DNA of 64,000 nt, taken from assembly GCF_030382115.1 (NCBI RefSeq), contig NZ_JAUDRJ010000003.1, positions 689,777-753,776 of the forward strand, in the 5' to 3' direction. The DNA comes from Nostoc sp. GT001 (lineage in GTDB: Bacteria; Cyanobacteriota; Cyanobacteriia; Cyanobacteriales; Nostocaceae). The number at the start of each line of letters is the position of its first letter. Within the stretch, counting starts at the first letter, position 1. Position numbers and translations under genes: made by a program. The notes under the pieces are model-generated. The model saw only the letters and a list, made by a program, of their open reading frames with translations. It was not told the origin of the DNA and searched no databases. Below are positions 9,046-18,999 of the stretch, one piece after another.

Positions 9046-9468
9046 ATGACAGTAGAATTACTCAATATAAATCAGCCATTGCAGTCACACAAAGTTAGAC
9101 GAATTTTACTAGTTGAAGACCATTACCTCAATCGGATGTTACTTAGTGACTATCTAAGTTACTGGGGATATGAAGTCCAAAGTTTATCAGAAGGCTCTGC
9201 TTTTTTCTCAACCATAGAGAAATTCGAGCCTGATTTAATGTTATTGGACTTGAAATTGCCAGATATTGACGGTTATTCACTCTTAAAACAAGTCCAGCAA
9301 AAACCTCATTTGTCAAAAATACCTATCATTGTGGTTTCAGCCTTTGCTTTTAAAGCAGATCAAGAACTAGCTCTGAGCTTGGGTGCATGTTGCTATTTTG
9401 TCAAACCTTTAAAACTCAAGGATCTCATCCTTGCAATTGAAGAACAGTTTACTTGTCGCCACAGATAA
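9046..9468 (+). CDS. single-domain response regulator (CheY-like receiver)
   Basis: This 140-residue protein consists of a short N-terminal tail and one receiver domain. The acidic pair is E24/D25 (LLVEDHY), the phosphoacceptor is D68 (LLDLKLPD), the switch Ser/Thr is S98 (VVSAF) and the conserved lysine is K120 (FVKPL). There is no output domain, so it likely acts by protein contact or in a phosphorelay. No kinase gene is adjacent. Two Cys at 115-116 lie near the end of helix 4. The partner is unknown. Confidence 0.9.
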   Translation: MTVELLNINQPLQSHKVRRILLVEDHYLNRMLLSDYLSYWGYEVQSLSEGSAFFSTIEKFEPDLMLLDLKLPDIDGYSLLKQVQQKPHLSKIPIIVVSAFAFKADQELALSLGACCYFVKPLKLKDLILAIEEQFTCRHR

Positions 9469-9488
9469 CTTTTTTGCTAGGCGTGTAT

Positions 9489-9668
9489 TTATTCCGCTTT
9501 TTGATCGGCAATAAACTCTTCAACGCACTGACTAAGAGTTTGTACAGAACTGCCAATTGTTGAAATTTTCTGTTGTACTTGCGCTAATAACAAAACTGCT
9601 GTTTGCAGTTCATTGAGAGTTTCAGCCATAGCCTCACGATACTGGATTTCAAAATCTTGTAAATTCAT
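9489..9668 (-). CDS. 59-residue helical protein of unknown function
   Basis: This short open frame starts with ATG at 9668 and encodes MNLQDFEIQYREAMAETLNE followed by a Gln/Leu/Val-rich helical segment and an acidic end with one Cys. The heptad-like spacing of hydrophobic residues suggests a small coiled coil. It is convergent with the response regulator gene, 20 bases apart. I do not recognise it. Codon use and composition look coding (no low-complexity drift). Confidence 0.55.
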   Translation of the reverse strand: MNLQDFEIQYREAMAETLNELQTAVLLLAQVQQKISTIGSSVQTLSQCVEEFIADQKAE

Positions 9669-10167
9669 AGTTTAGCTCTCGCCTGAAATCATCATAATAA
9701 ATATATTCTCAATCATAATCATAAATTTAACTGACTAAATCCGTTAATTCGCTTAATATTATAAATTCAATAAATAAACATAAATAGTGTCAATAAGTTA
9801 AGATTTTATTTAATGTTTATACAAGCAATATATAAGCCTGTTTACTATTAATAAATAATATAGAGCAATACAAAAATATTATCATATAATCTAACATATA
9901 AAGTTTTAGATAATAAATGATTACCAATTTCAAAATGTTAACTATAGATTCAAAAAGCAAAGTTTTTATTCTGACAGCAGCAGCCGATAACTAAGGTGAC
10001 AGCGAAACAAACTCTAGTCTGCTCGAAAGTTGTGATACTTGGAGTAAGTTTTTGGCAAGCCTTTAGCTTAGAAGCGGCTACTTTATATTTACTTGATAAA
10101 TAATTTATGAAATCGGCACGAAAAAAGAATTTTTCTTAAAATAGAGAAAGATTACTTAATTTTGATT
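9669..10167. other. AT-rich spacer before uvrC
   Basis: About 500 bases with no supported gene. The part 9700-9960 is extremely AT-rich. It holds divergent upstream regions for the 59-residue gene and uvrC. Confidence 0.4.
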
Positions 10168-12045
10168 GTGACAATATCTACTCAAATATTACCACTGGTT
10201 AAAGAGCCGGAACGACTGGAAAATCGTCTAGCCGAAATTCCACCGGAACCGGGGGTTTATTTCATGCGGGACAGGAGCGATCGCATTATATATATAGGTA
10301 AATCACGTAAGTTGCGATCGCGTGTCCGTTCCTATTTCCGGGATGGCTACAACAAGACTGAACGTATCGCCACGATGGTCAAGTTGGTGACAGAAATTGA
10401 ATTCATCGTTACTGATACTGAAGCCGAAGCTTTAGCGCTAGAAGCCAATTTGATCAAGCAACACCAGCCATACTTTAACGTGTTGCTCAAAGATGATAAA
10501 AAATATCCCTATCTCTGCATTACTTGGTCAGAAGATTATCCGCGAATTTTTATTACCCGTAAGCGGCAATTCGGTAAAGAAAAGGATAAATTTTACGGCC
10601 CTTATACTGATGCTGGTTTATTACGAGAAATTGTCCGCATCTGCAAGCGCATTTTTCCACAGCGACAACGACCTCAACCACTTTTTAAAGACCGCCCTTG
10701 CTTGAATTTTGATTTAGGGCGTTGTCCTGGTGTGTGTCAACAGATGATTTCACCAGAAGAATATCGTAAAATTGTCCAAAAAATCGCGATGGTTTTTCAA
10801 GGTCGAACCCAAGAACTGATTGATATTTTGACCCAACAGATGAACGCAGCCGCTGAGAACTTGAATTTTGAGTCAGCGGCGCGAATTCGCGATCAAATTT
10901 CTGGGCTAAAGTCACTGACAGCCGACCAAAAAGTTTCCTTACCAGATGATACAGTTTCGCGGGATGCGATCGCACTGGCAGCCGATGAACAGCACGCCTG
11001 CATTCAACTATTCCAGATTCGGGCTGGGCAATTGGTAGGGCGTTTAGCCTTTGTAGCGGATGCTCATGCAGAACCAGGAGCTATTTTACAACGAGCTTTA
11101 GAAGAACATTACCAAACTGCTGACTCGGTGGAAATACCCTTAGAGATTTTGGTACAGCATGATTTACCAGATGCGGAGATATTGGCGGATGTCTTAACTC
11201 AACGTAAAGGCAAAAAAGTCACAATATTGACTCCTTTGCGGCAAACTAAGGCAGAATTAATTGAGATGGTAGAGCGAAATGCTCAGTATGAATTGCAAAG
11301 AATGCAGAAATTTGGCGATCGCAATCACCAAGCAATGCAAGATTTAGCTACCATTCTCGATTTACCCGATGTACCCCACCGCATTGAAGGTTATGATATT
11401 TCCCATATTCAAGGGTCAAATGCAGTAGCTTCCCAAGTCGTGTTTATCGATGGATTACCCGCCAAACAACATTATCGCCACTACAAAATTAAAAATCCCA
11501 CGGTGACAGCAGGACATTCAGATGATTTTGCTAGTCTTGCTGAAGTCATCCAGCGGCGGTTTCGCAAGTATGGGGAAAATCCGCAATTAACACGTTTAGG
11601 TAATCCTGACTGGCCTGATTTAATCATGATTGATGGTGGTAAAGGTCAGTTATCATCAGTTGTCGCCGTTTTGCAAGAGATGAATTTATTAGAAGACTTG
11701 CGAGTGGTAAGTTTAGCAAAGCAGCGAGAAGAGATTTTTTTACCAGGAGAATCTAAACCCTTGACAACTGATGCAGAACAACCAGGGGTACAGTTATTGC
11801 GGCGGTTGCGGGATGAGGCGCATCGGTTTGCAGTGAGTTTCCATCGTCAACAGCGCAGTGATAAATTGAAGCGATCGCGTTTAGATGAAATTCCTGGCTT
11901 AGGACATCATCGACAAAAGCAGCTACTAGGGCATTTTCGCTCAGTTGATTATATTCGCCAAGCAACAACCCCACAACTTGCAGAGGTTCCAGGAATCGGA
12001 CCGCGTTTGGCTCAAGAAATTTACGATTATTTTCATCCTGCTTGA
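10168..12045 (+). CDS. uvrC: excinuclease ABC subunit C
   Basis: UvrC makes both incisions in nucleotide excision repair after UvrAB has located the lesion. The N-terminal GIY-YIG nuclease is visible ([25 protein letters not shown]), followed by the Cys cluster region ([13 protein letters not shown]) and the UVR helix ([13 protein letters not shown]). The RNase H-like second nuclease contains the [10 protein letters not shown] segment. Two helix-hairpin-helix repeats close the protein ([13 protein letters not shown] and [12 protein letters not shown]). The length of about 625 residues is normal. A TTG at 10162 is also in frame; the GTG at 10168 ([10 protein letters not shown]) is preferred. 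Confidence 0.97.
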   Translation: MTISTQILPLVKEPERLENRLAEIPPEPGVYFMRDRSDRIIYIGKSRKLRSRVRSYFRDGYNKTERIATMVKLVTEIEFIVTDTEAEALALEANLIKQHQPYFNVLLKDDKKYPYLCITWSEDYPRIFITRKRQFGKEKDKFYGPYTDAGLLREIVRICKRIFPQRQRPQPLFKDRPCLNFDLGRCPGVCQQMISPEEYRKIVQKIAMVFQGRTQELIDILTQQMNAAAENLNFESAARIRDQISGLKSLTADQKVSLPDDTVSRDAIALAADEQHACIQLFQIRAGQLVGRLAFVADAHAEPGAILQRALEEHYQTADSVEIPLEILVQHDLPDAEILADVLTQRKGKKVTILTPLRQTKAELIEMVERNAQYELQRMQKFGDRNHQAMQDLATILDLPDVPHRIEGYDISHIQGSNAVASQVVFIDGLPAKQHYRHYKIKNPTVTAGHSDDFASLAEVIQRRFRKYGENPQLTRLGNPDWPDLIMIDGGKGQLSSVVAVLQEMNLLEDLRVVSLAKQREEIFLPGESKPLTTDAEQPGVQLLRRLRDEAHRFAVSFHRQQRSDKLKRSRLDEIPGLGHHRQKQLLGHFRSVDYIRQATTPQLAEVPGIGPRLAQEIYDYFHPA

Positions 12046-12090
12046 GAAGATTAGTAATCTGTAAAATTTCAATTTATATATGAATAAACA

Positions 12091-12127
12091 AGTTTGTAGT
12101 AAGGGCTAAAGTCCTTACTACACACCC
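12091..12127. repeat. dispersed TAGTAAGG hairpin repeat, copy 1
   Basis: The arms TAGTAAGGG and TCCTTACTA at 12097-12120 pair around a short loop. Related elements lie at 20443-20505 and 55268-55326. Confidence 0.65.
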
Positions 12128-12685
12128 TTAAAACTAGCTTGAAAAAGTATTAGTTCCACTCTCGCAGAGAATTCTGTTAAGTTTATCTGCGAGAATTTAA
12201 GATGTGTAAATACCGTAAATTTACAAGTATTTCATAACTATGGTAATTTTGATTAAATTTTCACACCAGAATTTCACCTCATAAATCTTACCAGCAAATA
12301 TTAACTAATCCTTAAGATAAATATTTTGTTACTAAATATACAGTATTTTCTGTAGTTTAATTTTTGAATACAAGAACGGCTTTTTTTTGTATCTGTCCAA
12401 GATGACTATAAATAAGTCTCTCTCAAGGCATTCGTTATAGGGATCAGTAAATCTCTAAGCGTCATTTCATTAAAAAATAATTTATGTACCTAAAGTAAGA
12501 GGGTAAAATCACTTAAATTATAGGATAGTATAGAGAGAAATTGAAGTTTTTTCAAATCTGAAATTTTGTTTAAAATAATTAGCCAATATTAAAGTCGTTT
12601 GTTAAGTTGGGTCAAACCAAAATTTTTTCTACTTTAACTGGCAGTTTTCTCAAATAAAAAATAAATTACAACCAGGGGTTTTAAA
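12128..12685. other. spacer upstream of the zinc-ribbon gene
   Basis: About 560 bases without a supported gene. A stem CTCGCAGA/TCTGCGAG sits at 12161-12193 and may terminate uvrC readthrough. The rest is AT-rich. Confidence 0.4.
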
Positions 12686-12865
12686 ATGCAGACAGTACAA
12701 AAGATTTACTGCCCAAATTGCGGCAGCCAAGCAGAACGTTATTATATTTCTGATAGTCAATTAACTCGAACACAATGCTCTAGTTGTGACTACTTGATGA
12801 TTAGTTGCACTCGCACTGGCAAAGTAATTGAGGCTTATGCACCAGGAATTTATGCACAGCGCTAG
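12686..12865 (+). CDS. 59-residue zinc-ribbon protein
   Basis: This short frame starts MQTVQKIYCPNCGSQAERYY and has a second Cys pair in CSSCDY about 24 residues later. The arrangement CxxC-x(21-23)-CxxC is a zinc ribbon. Ribbons of this size occur as small cyanobacterial regulators or RNA-binding factors, but no function can be given. The ATG at 12686 is preceded by CAGGGG, a reasonable ribosome-binding sequence. It stands alone after a long AT-rich leader region. Confidence 0.75.
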   Translation: MQTVQKIYCPNCGSQAERYYISDSQLTRTQCSSCDYLMISCTRTGKVIEAYAPGIYAQR

Positions 12866-12942
12866 ATAACAGAAATTCAAAATTAGAGAATGTTTTCTCT
12901 AATTTCTAATAATAAATTTACTTGTCATAAATTTTAAAGACT

Positions 12943-13401
12943 TTACGGATTATTCTGTTGTCTGAGTTGTTGCTGTCGGATCTGTTGTTGCAACCTAAAT
13001 TGTTGCTGTTGTCTAATTTGTTGATCTTGTCTAAGTTGTTGCTGTTGTATTCTCAGTTGTTGCTGTTGTGAAAAGTCTTGCTGTTGTAGTCTTGTTTCTT
13101 CCTGTTGTAGTCTAAATTGTTGCTGGCGGAGCATTTCTTGCCGTTGTCGTGTAAATTCTTGCTGTTGTATTATCTGTTGTTGTGGTTGTTGAAAATTTTG
13201 CCGTAGCCATGTTTGGTTCATTCGTTCTTGTGTTTGCTGATTTTGCTGCTCTTGCTGTTGTCTGATTCTTTCTTGAGGCGAATCTGGCGTCTGGGGATTC
13301 GTCTGAATTATTTGTGCAGATGCAGGAAAATTAATAGATAAAGCTTTGGCAAGCACAATCAATGGTAGCCATACTTTAACCAACGATAAGCGATTCAACA
13401 T
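12943..13401 (-). CDS. secreted Gln-rich low-complexity protein
   Basis: This 152-residue protein has a signal peptide (MLNRLSLVKVWLPLIVLAKA, cleavage likely after ASA near residue 29). The remainder is dominated by Gln with Arg, Leu and Phe in a loose repeat of RLQQQ/RQQQF type. Such Gln/Arg-rich sequences tend to form coiled coils or aggregates. No catalytic motif is seen. The corresponding DNA is a run of TTGTTG and CTGTTG triplets that could change length by slippage. I do not recognise a named family. Confidence 0.7.
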   Translation of the reverse strand: MLNRLSLVKVWLPLIVLAKALSINFPASAQIIQTNPQTPDSPQERIRQQQEQQNQQTQERMNQTWLRQNFQQPQQQIIQQQEFTRQRQEMLRQQQFRLQQEETRLQQQDFSQQQQLRIQQQQLRQDQQIRQQQQFRLQQQIRQQQLRQQNNP

Positions 13402-13873
13402 ACAATTATTTCCTCAATTGTTATAAGTTGGGTTGAGCGATCGCTAAACCCTTAAAATGTCAACAGAATTTCCCTATATAATATATAAATACAGGGGCTT
13501 GGAATAGTTAACTAAAGCTAATGTTTTATTTACCGTTATAGGCTTAGGGCTGACTACGCCAACATTCTTCAGTCAGTGACGTGTTCTACATATTAGTGCA
13601 TTGAGAATAGATTTCTAAATCAAGGTTATATCCAGTGCATTCTCTTGATTTTTCATAGAACTGTCGCTTCTTAGATATTCATCTTAATTAAATTATACAT
13701 TTAAATGTTTGACATGGTTTGCCGGATTACCGTAAATCTACCTGCGGTGGGTAAGTTAACAAAGGGATCTCAAGCAGTTTTACGCCATAGATAAACACAG
13801 ATGTATCTGAAGACATATCTGTGTTTATCTGCGGTTTCATATTCATTCATACATAAAATTGACTACAACAAGT
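13402..13873. other. spacer with a long hairpin repeat
   Basis: No gene is seen. A 14-bp perfect stem (AGATAAACACAGAT at 13789-13802 with ATCTGTGTTTATCT at 13817-13830) lies downstream of rlmN. It resembles repeats seen in many Nostoc spacers and may act as the end of the rlmN transcript. Confidence 0.6.
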
Positions 13874-14965
13874 TTAATTCTTACTTGCTCTCAATTGTCC
13901 GCAAGCAGCATCGGCTTCTAAACCACGGGAATAACGCACACTCACAGCAGTATTTTGTTGCTTAAGGACGTTGACAAATGCTTCAATGCGATCGCGGTTG
14001 GGGCGTTTGTAGTCTACTTCTTGGATGGGATTGTAGGGAATCAAATTCACATGACTTTGAAATCCTCGCATACATTTTGAAAGTTCCAGTGCGTGTTCTG
14101 GTAGATCGTTAACACCAGCCAGGAGAACATATTCAAAAGTAACGCGGCGGCCAGTGATTTCCACATATTCTCGGCATTCAGCCAGTAAATCTTCGAGAGG
14201 ATAGGCGCGGGCGCTGGGGATGAGTTTTTCTCGGAGTGCTTGGTTGGGTGCGTGGAGACTTACAGCGAGAGTGATTTGCAAATTATTTTGCGCGAACTGA
14301 CGGATGCGATCGCGAATACCCACTGTAGAAACTGTAAGCGATCGCTGCCCAATACCGACATCTTGATTGAGGGATTTCAGTGCTGCGAGGACATTCTCAG
14401 TATTCAACAACGGTTCGCCCAGTCCCATAAACACCACATTGCTAACCCGTTGCCGAAAATCTTCTTGCACAGTTAACACCTGATCGACAATTTCATGCCG
14501 TGCAAGGTTCCGCTTGTAGCCTCCCTTACCAGTAGCGCAGAAATCACACGCCATTGGGCAACCCACCTGAGTAGAAACGCAAACTGTCAGACGGGCTTTT
14601 GGGCCTTCTCCCCTTTCTGCGAAGGTGGGGATGCCAACAGTTTCAATAATTTGCCCGTCTGCTAATCGTAAAAGATATTTGACCGTACCATCGGGAGCCT
14701 CAGAGCGGTAATGTAAAATTGAGCGTCCTACGGGAACTTCTGCTAATTCTGCACGCCATTGCTTGGGGAAGACAGAAATATCAGCTAGCGATCGCACTCC
14801 CTTGTCATAGATCCATTCATGCAGCTGCTTTCCTCTGTAAGCAGGTTGTCCTTGTTGCTGCACCCAAGTAGTTAACTCTGCCAGAGAAGCACCTAGAAGG
14901 GGAGGGATTAATTCTGATTTTTCTGAGTTGAAGTCAACCTGAGATACAAGAGGCGTAGCAGACAT
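13874..14965 (-). CDS. rlmN: dual-specificity rRNA/tRNA adenine-C2 methyltransferase
   Basis: RlmN is a radical SAM enzyme that methylates A2503 of 23S rRNA and A37 of some tRNAs. The 4Fe-4S cysteines are in CPMACDFC (residues 136, 140 and 143 from the chosen start). Further family motifs are [22 protein letters not shown] and [11 protein letters not shown]. The Cys of the C-terminal segment ([10 protein letters not shown]) fits the methyl-carrying catalytic Cys. The frame begins at 14977, but the ATG at 14965 (MSATPLVSQ) is the more usual start. The length of 363 residues is normal. Confidence 0.95.
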   Translation of the reverse strand: MSATPLVSQVDFNSEKSELIPPLLGASLAELTTWVQQQGQPAYRGKQLHEWIYDKGVRSLADISVFPKQWRAELAEVPVGRSILHYRSEAPDGTVKYLLRLADGQIIETVGIPTFAERGEGPKARLTVCVSTQVGCPMACDFCATGKGGYKRNLARHEIVDQVLTVQEDFRQRVSNVVFMGLGEPLLNTENVLAALKSLNQDVGIGQRSLTVSTVGIRDRIRQFAQNNLQITLAVSLHAPNQALREKLIPSARAYPLEDLLAECREYVEITGRRVTFEYVLLAGVNDLPEHALELSKCMRGFQSHVNLIPYNPIQEVDYKRPNRDRIEAFVNVLKQQNTAVSVRYSRGLEADAACGQLRASKN

Positions 14966-15045
14966 AAAAAAAATCACGAGTTGATGTTGGATCTCTATCC
15001 TACACCTGCTAGATCGAGTTAGTCTTGACTAAAGATGACGAGAAA

Positions 15046-15399
15046 CTAGCCAAAAGTTGTGCCGTTCCAGCCCCACATTGCACCCTTAGCGTCTGCAAAC
15101 TCTATATAAATTCGATTTTTTGGCACACCTAGAGTTTGATTAATCTGTTGGCAAAAGTCCTGACTCATTGCTGCGGTTTGATCTGGCTTCATCGTGCCAA
15201 CACTCTTAATTTCAATGTAGCAAACTGGGTCTGTATTCCCGGCAAAAGTCATGGGAATTTCTGGTTCAAAAGCAGTCATTACATAAGATTCTGGTTTTCC
15301 TAAATGTTTCGCTAACCTGGCTGAGAGGTTTAAAAGCATTGACTCAATTTCAGCTTTTTGAGGAGTAGATGCAGAAGTTTGCACTTTAATTAAAGGCAT
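15046..15399 (-). CDS. MIF/phenylpyruvate tautomerase family protein
   Basis: This 117-residue protein starts MPLIKVQTS. The proline exposed after Met removal is the catalytic base of the tautomerase superfamily, and the length and fold pattern match macrophage migration inhibitory factor homologues. A conserved region ends in NRIYIEFADAKGAMWGWNG. Bacterial homologues tautomerise phenylpyruvate-like keto acids in vitro; the physiological role in cyanobacteria is unclear. It is a single gene, downstream of cobM on the same strand with a repeat-rich gap of about 140 bases. Confidence 0.88.
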   Translation of the reverse strand: MPLIKVQTSASTPQKAEIESMLLNLSARLAKHLGKPESYVMTAFEPEIPMTFAGNTDPVCYIEIKSVGTMKPDQTAAMSQDFCQQINQTLGVPKNRIYIEFADAKGAMWGWNGTTFG

Positions 15400-15536
15400 A
15401 GTACTGATTTGGAATTTTGGATTTTATTACACTGTTAAGTTTACCGAAACGCAGAGTAAATGAGGGAATGGGGACACAAGGAAAATGAGGGAGACAAGGG
15501 ATATGAGGAGAATAATCCATGCCCAATGCCCACTAT

Positions 15537-16361
15537 TTAGTTATGAGATGAGCGAAATAGGTGATTATGTTCGGGATGATATAAACGCGATCGCCCTGTT
15601 GTTGTCGAGAGTGCTGGACTGATTATATAAAGTGTAGTGCGAATTAGTTTTTCTTGATGAGTGCAATCTGCCATTTGATTCAGAGGGACAACCCTGATTT
15701 TTTCATCAGGCCAGCCGATGCGAAAGCAAATCGCAATCAGGGTTTCGGCTGGATAGTGTTCGAGTAATTTAGCTTGGGCATTTTCGACGTGACGCGCACT
15801 TAAATATAGGCAGAGGCTAGCCTGATGTGCTGCAAGAGTGGCTAATTCTTCGGCGACGGGGACTTCTGTACGTCCGCTGATGCGAGTCAAAATGATGGTT
15901 TGGACTAAACCAGGGACAGTCAATTCTAGTTTGAGTTTGGCAGCAGCGGCTTGAAAGGCGCTGATACCAGGTATTACTTCAAAAGGAATATTTGCCTCTG
16001 CGAGGAGGTGCATTTGCTCGTGGATAGCGCTGTAGAGACTAGGATCGCCAGAATGAAGACGGACTAGAGATTTGTGCTGCGATCGCACCCTATCAATCAT
16101 GACCGCCAAAATCTCTTCTAAAGTCTGATTCGCAGTTTTAATGATCTCCGCATCTTTTCGGCAAAGTTCTAAAATCTGTTCGGGTACCAAAGAATCAGCA
16201 AATAAAATCACATCAGCAACAGCTAGTAGCTTCTGCGCTTTTACCGTTAATAAATCAGGATCTCCAGAGCCTGCTCCGACAATGTACACAGATGGTTCTA
16301 TTGCATATAGCGTTTTTTTATAACTCAGGTTTTCTGTATATTCACTTTTAGAAGAACACAC
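15537..16361 (-). CDS. cobM: precorrin-4 C11-methyltransferase
   Basis: CobM adds a methyl group at C11 of precorrin-4 in cobalamin (pseudocobalamin) synthesis. The SAM-binding tetrapyrrole methylase fold is shown by VYIVGAGSGDPDLLTVKAQK near the N-terminus, VRLHSGDPSLYSA, and IPFEVIPGISAFQAAAAKLK. A start at GTG 16361 gives 274 residues with about 25 extra N-terminal residues before the core, so a later start is possible. No other cobalamin gene lies in the window. The 3' end lies in a repeat-like sequence. Confidence 0.9.
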   Translation of the reverse strand: MCSSKSEYTENLSYKKTLYAIEPSVYIVGAGSGDPDLLTVKAQKLLAVADVILFADSLVPEQILELCRKDAEIIKTANQTLEEILAVMIDRVRSQHKSLVRLHSGDPSLYSAIHEQMHLLAEANIPFEVIPGISAFQAAAAKLKLELTVPGLVQTIILTRISGRTEVPVAEELATLAAHQASLCLYLSARHVENAQAKLLEHYPAETLIAICFRIGWPDEKIRVVPLNQMADCTHQEKLIRTTLYIISPALSTTTGRSRLYHPEHNHLFRSSHN

Positions 16362-16394
16362 GGCAATCCCTCAAAAAACTTTTTTGATATTTTC

Positions 16395-16493
16395 TCAGTA
16401 TCTTTCCGGATTCACCCTCTTTCCCTAGTAGAGAGTAATGGTAGATGCACCCTGGTTAAGCCCTAGAGAATACTCTGGGGCATTTTTTATTTT
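16395..16493 (+). ncRNA. candidate small RNA ending in an orphan terminator
   Basis: A strong terminator-like hairpin (GCCCTAGAG/CTCTGGGGC at 16460-16481) followed by a T-rich tail points in the + direction. The flanking genes cobM and lgt are both on the - strand, so no + strand gene uses it. A smaller stem CTCT/AGAG precedes it at about 16420. This fits a short + strand transcript starting within 16362-16420. The 5' end shown is a guess, and no known RNA family was matched. Confidence 0.3.
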
Positions 16494-16540
16494 TGGATAT
16501 CGGGAATTGGGCATTGGGCATTAGTTACTATTCTTTCTTC

Positions 16541-16585
16541 CTCTGCTTCCCCTGCTCCCCCTGCTCCCCCTGCCTCCCCTGCTCC
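16541..16585. repeat. C-rich short tandem repeat
   Basis: Repeated CCCCTGCTCC-like units run up to the 3' end of lgt. Similar tracts are at 22060-22140 and 44060-44098. Confidence 0.7.
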
Positions 16586-16586
16586 C

Positions 16587-17462
16587 TCATCCCCTCATCT
16601 CCCCATTTCCCTTAGCAGTAGGAACTACATCGGGTAAAGGGCGTTTGAGTAAGTAAAGCCAAGCTAATCCAACTAATCCCAATAGAATTCCTAGACTACT
16701 AACTACTTGTGCCATCCGTAATGGCCCCAGCATCAAGCTATCAGTGCGAAAGCCTTCAATCCACAAGCGTCCTAAGCTATAAGCTGGCCAGTAAACTAAA
16801 AACAGGGTGCCTACCTTCAGGCGCGGTTTACCTACTAAAGACCGGAAAAACAACGTTATTAGTAGCGTAAACACCATTAAATCCCATAGAGATTCGTAGA
16901 GGAAGGTGGGATGAAAGTAATCGAAATTAACATAGTCTAAAGGACGATGGTCTGCTGGAATATAGAGTTTCCAGGGTAAATTAGTAGGATCGCCAAAAGC
17001 TTCAGAATTAAAGAAATTACCCCAACGTCCGATCGCCTGTCCTAAAATCAGCGAAGGTGCTACTAAATCTGCCAGTTGCCAGAAAGAAACCTGCTTGATT
17101 TTGGCAAAGATTAACGCAGCCACAACGCCACCAAGAATCGCTCCATGAATGGCAATACCTCCTTCCCAGATCGCAAAGATTTTTTCTGGAGTTGAAGCAT
17201 ATTTGGACCACTCAAAGAAAACGTAATATAGCCGTGCGCCAGGAATTGCCCCAATCAACAACCAAAAGAACAAATCACCTAACAACTCAGGATTAACATT
17301 GCGGCGCTTTGCCAAATTCTGGGAAAGGATGACGCCAATTAACACTGCTGTGGCAATCAATAAGCCATACCAACGGATAGTTAGTGGCCCTATTTTCAGC
17401 AAAATCGGCCCTGGAGAAGTAAATTGAAACGCCAAAGGTAAGGTGGAAAGATCCAGTACCAT
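16587..17462 (-). CDS. lgt: prolipoprotein diacylglyceryl transferase
   Basis: Lgt transfers diacylglycerol from phosphatidylglycerol to the lipobox cysteine of prelipoproteins at the cytoplasmic membrane. The protein has seven or so hydrophobic segments and the signature [13 protein letters not shown] at about 145-157. The HGAILGG motif and the C-terminal [13 protein letters not shown] region are also present. The 291-residue length is normal. The last residues (after KRPLPDVVP) are poorly conserved and run into a C-rich repeat. It serves the lipoproteins encoded in this window at 35343 and 47056, among others. Confidence 0.95.
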   Translation of the reverse strand: MVLDLSTLPLAFQFTSPGPILLKIGPLTIRWYGLLIATAVLIGVILSQNLAKRRNVNPELLGDLFFWLLIGAIPGARLYYVFFEWSKYASTPEKIFAIWEGGIAIHGAILGGVVAALIFAKIKQVSFWQLADLVAPSLILGQAIGRWGNFFNSEAFGDPTNLPWKLYIPADHRPLDYVNFDYFHPTFLYESLWDLMVFTLLITLFFRSLVGKPRLKVGTLFLVYWPAYSLGRLWIEGFRTDSLMLGPLRMAQVVSSLGILLGLVGLAWLYLLKRPLPDVVPTAKGNGEMRG

Positions 17463-17757
17463 GAAAAATTACCTAGAAAAGTTTGTTAACTACCCGCGCA
17501 CTTTGCTAAGTACGGAGTTTCTTGTGTCTCGAATACTGTAACTACACTTGAATCTTCCACAACATTGTGGAGACGTAAGTAAAAATTCAGTATTCATATT
17601 TAGGAGTCTAGTTCCTAACGCCTAGTTGAGCATAACTTGTGCCACTAAAACAATTGAGTTTACCATCCTTACCGAGAGCGCAAGATGGTAGATTTGAGTA
17701 AGTTACACAAAATGGTTTCGATATAATCACCTAAACAACTTTGATATATTTAAAATT

Positions 17758-18309
17758 GTGATTGCTATTTATCCTGGTAGCTTCGACCCCATCACCTTGG
17801 GACACCTCGATCTCATCCAGCGCAGTAGTCGGCTGTTTGAGCAGGTGATTGTCGCTGTACTACGGAACCCTAACAAGATGCCACTTTTTAGTGTGGAGCA
17901 ACGGCTAGATCAGATCCGTCTTTCTACAGAACATCTACCTAATGTAAAAGTAGACAGCTTTGATGGTCTTACCGTCAATTATGCTCAAATGCAACAAGCA
18001 CAAGTTTTGATCCGGGGTTTACGGGCTGTGTCAGATTTTGAAGTGGAACTGCAAATGGCTCACACCAATAAAACTCTTTCTACCCAAATAGAAACAGTTT
18101 TTCTCGCAACCTCAAATGAGTATAGTTTTTTAAGTAGTAGTGTGGTAAAAGAGATTGCAAGGTTTGGTGGCTCTATCGATCATCTCGTTCCCCCACACAT
18201 TGCCCTAGATATATACCAATGCTACAATCAGAAATCTCCAATGTTGAACCCAATCTCAACGGAAGCAATCCCCCCCCTCAAGAATATCTCGGTGGAGAGG
18301 GAAGCATAG
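17758..18309 (+). CDS. coaD: phosphopantetheine adenylyltransferase
   Basis: CoaD converts 4'-phosphopantetheine and ATP to dephospho-CoA, the fourth step of coenzyme A synthesis. The nucleotidyltransferase motif [14 protein letters not shown] (containing TxGH) and the C-terminal ISSxVKE-type motif ([16 protein letters not shown]) are clear. It starts with GTG at 17758. The protein is 183 residues, about 20 longer than typical. The extra C-terminal part after IYQCYNQK is encoded in the 91 bases shared with the next gene in another frame, and is unlikely to be essential to the fold. Confidence 0.95.
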   Translation: MIAIYPGSFDPITLGHLDLIQRSSRLFEQVIVAVLRNPNKMPLFSVEQRLDQIRLSTEHLPNVKVDSFDGLTVNYAQMQQAQVLIRGLRAVSDFEVELQMAHTNKTLSTQIETVFLATSNEYSFLSSSVVKEIARFGGSIDHLVPPHIALDIYQCYNQKSPMLNPISTEAIPPLKNISVEREA

Positions 18310-18887
18310 ATATTCAGCAGGAACTCAACCGCCTAGAGGAAATGGTTCTCTCTAGTCTCAGGATTCCGCTAACGGGACGCACACTCATAGATGAAGAAAA
18401 GTTGCTAGATCAGCTTGATTACATCCGGCTGGCTTTACCATCACTTTTTCAAGAAGCAGCAGCAGTTCTTGACCAAAAGAACGAAATTCTGTTAGAAGCG
18501 GAAGAGTATGGACAGCAGGTTGTTGAGGCTGCACAAGCAAAAAGAGCGCAAATTTTAGCTGAAAGCGATATTATTCACCAGGCTGAACAGGAAGCTGAAC
18601 GACTGCGGCGACAAGTGCAACAAGAGTGTGAGGGAATAATGCAAGAAACCCTCGCCGAGATTGACCGCAAGCGGTATGCTTGTCAGCAAGAGTTAGAGCT
18701 GATGCGACAAAATGCGATCGCTCATGCTCAAGAAATTGAAGATGGTGCCGATGCTTATGCCGATGGCATTTTGGGAAATATCGAGCAGGATCTCAAAGAG
18801 ATGTTGCGAGTTATCACCAACGGACGACAACAATTGCAAATTGATAACCTCACCCAGCGTAATTCACCTCCAGGTAAAAAAAGATAG
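18219..18887 (+). CDS. DivIVA/ATP-synthase-b-like coiled-coil protein
   Basis: This 222-residue protein starts inside coaD. Residues 30-75 form a conserved helical segment, and residues 75-190 are a long Gln/Glu/Arg-rich coiled coil (for example [19 protein letters not shown]). The pattern resembles DivIVA-type scaffold proteins and the ATP synthase b subunit. It is probably an elongated cytoplasmic scaffold; no function is known to me. It has no membrane segment. The start ATG at 18219 requires an overlap of 91 bases with coaD, so translation is probably coupled. Confidence 0.75.
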   Translation: MLQSEISNVEPNLNGSNPPPQEYLGGEGSIDIQQELNRLEEMVLSSLRIPLTGRTLIDEEKLLDQLDYIRLALPSLFQEAAAVLDQKNEILLEAEEYGQQVVEAAQAKRAQILAESDIIHQAEQEAERLRRQVQQECEGIMQETLAEIDRKRYACQQELELMRQNAIAHAQEIEDGADAYADGILGNIEQDLKEMLRVITNGRQQLQIDNLTQRNSPPGKKR

Positions 18888-18999
18888 AGGTTATAACCAG
18901 AGATGAGGAAAAATTATCGGTTGGGTTTCGCTATTGCTTAACCCAACAATTTTCATGAAGGAGTAATTTTAGGGAATCTACCTACTAATCAGCACATGA

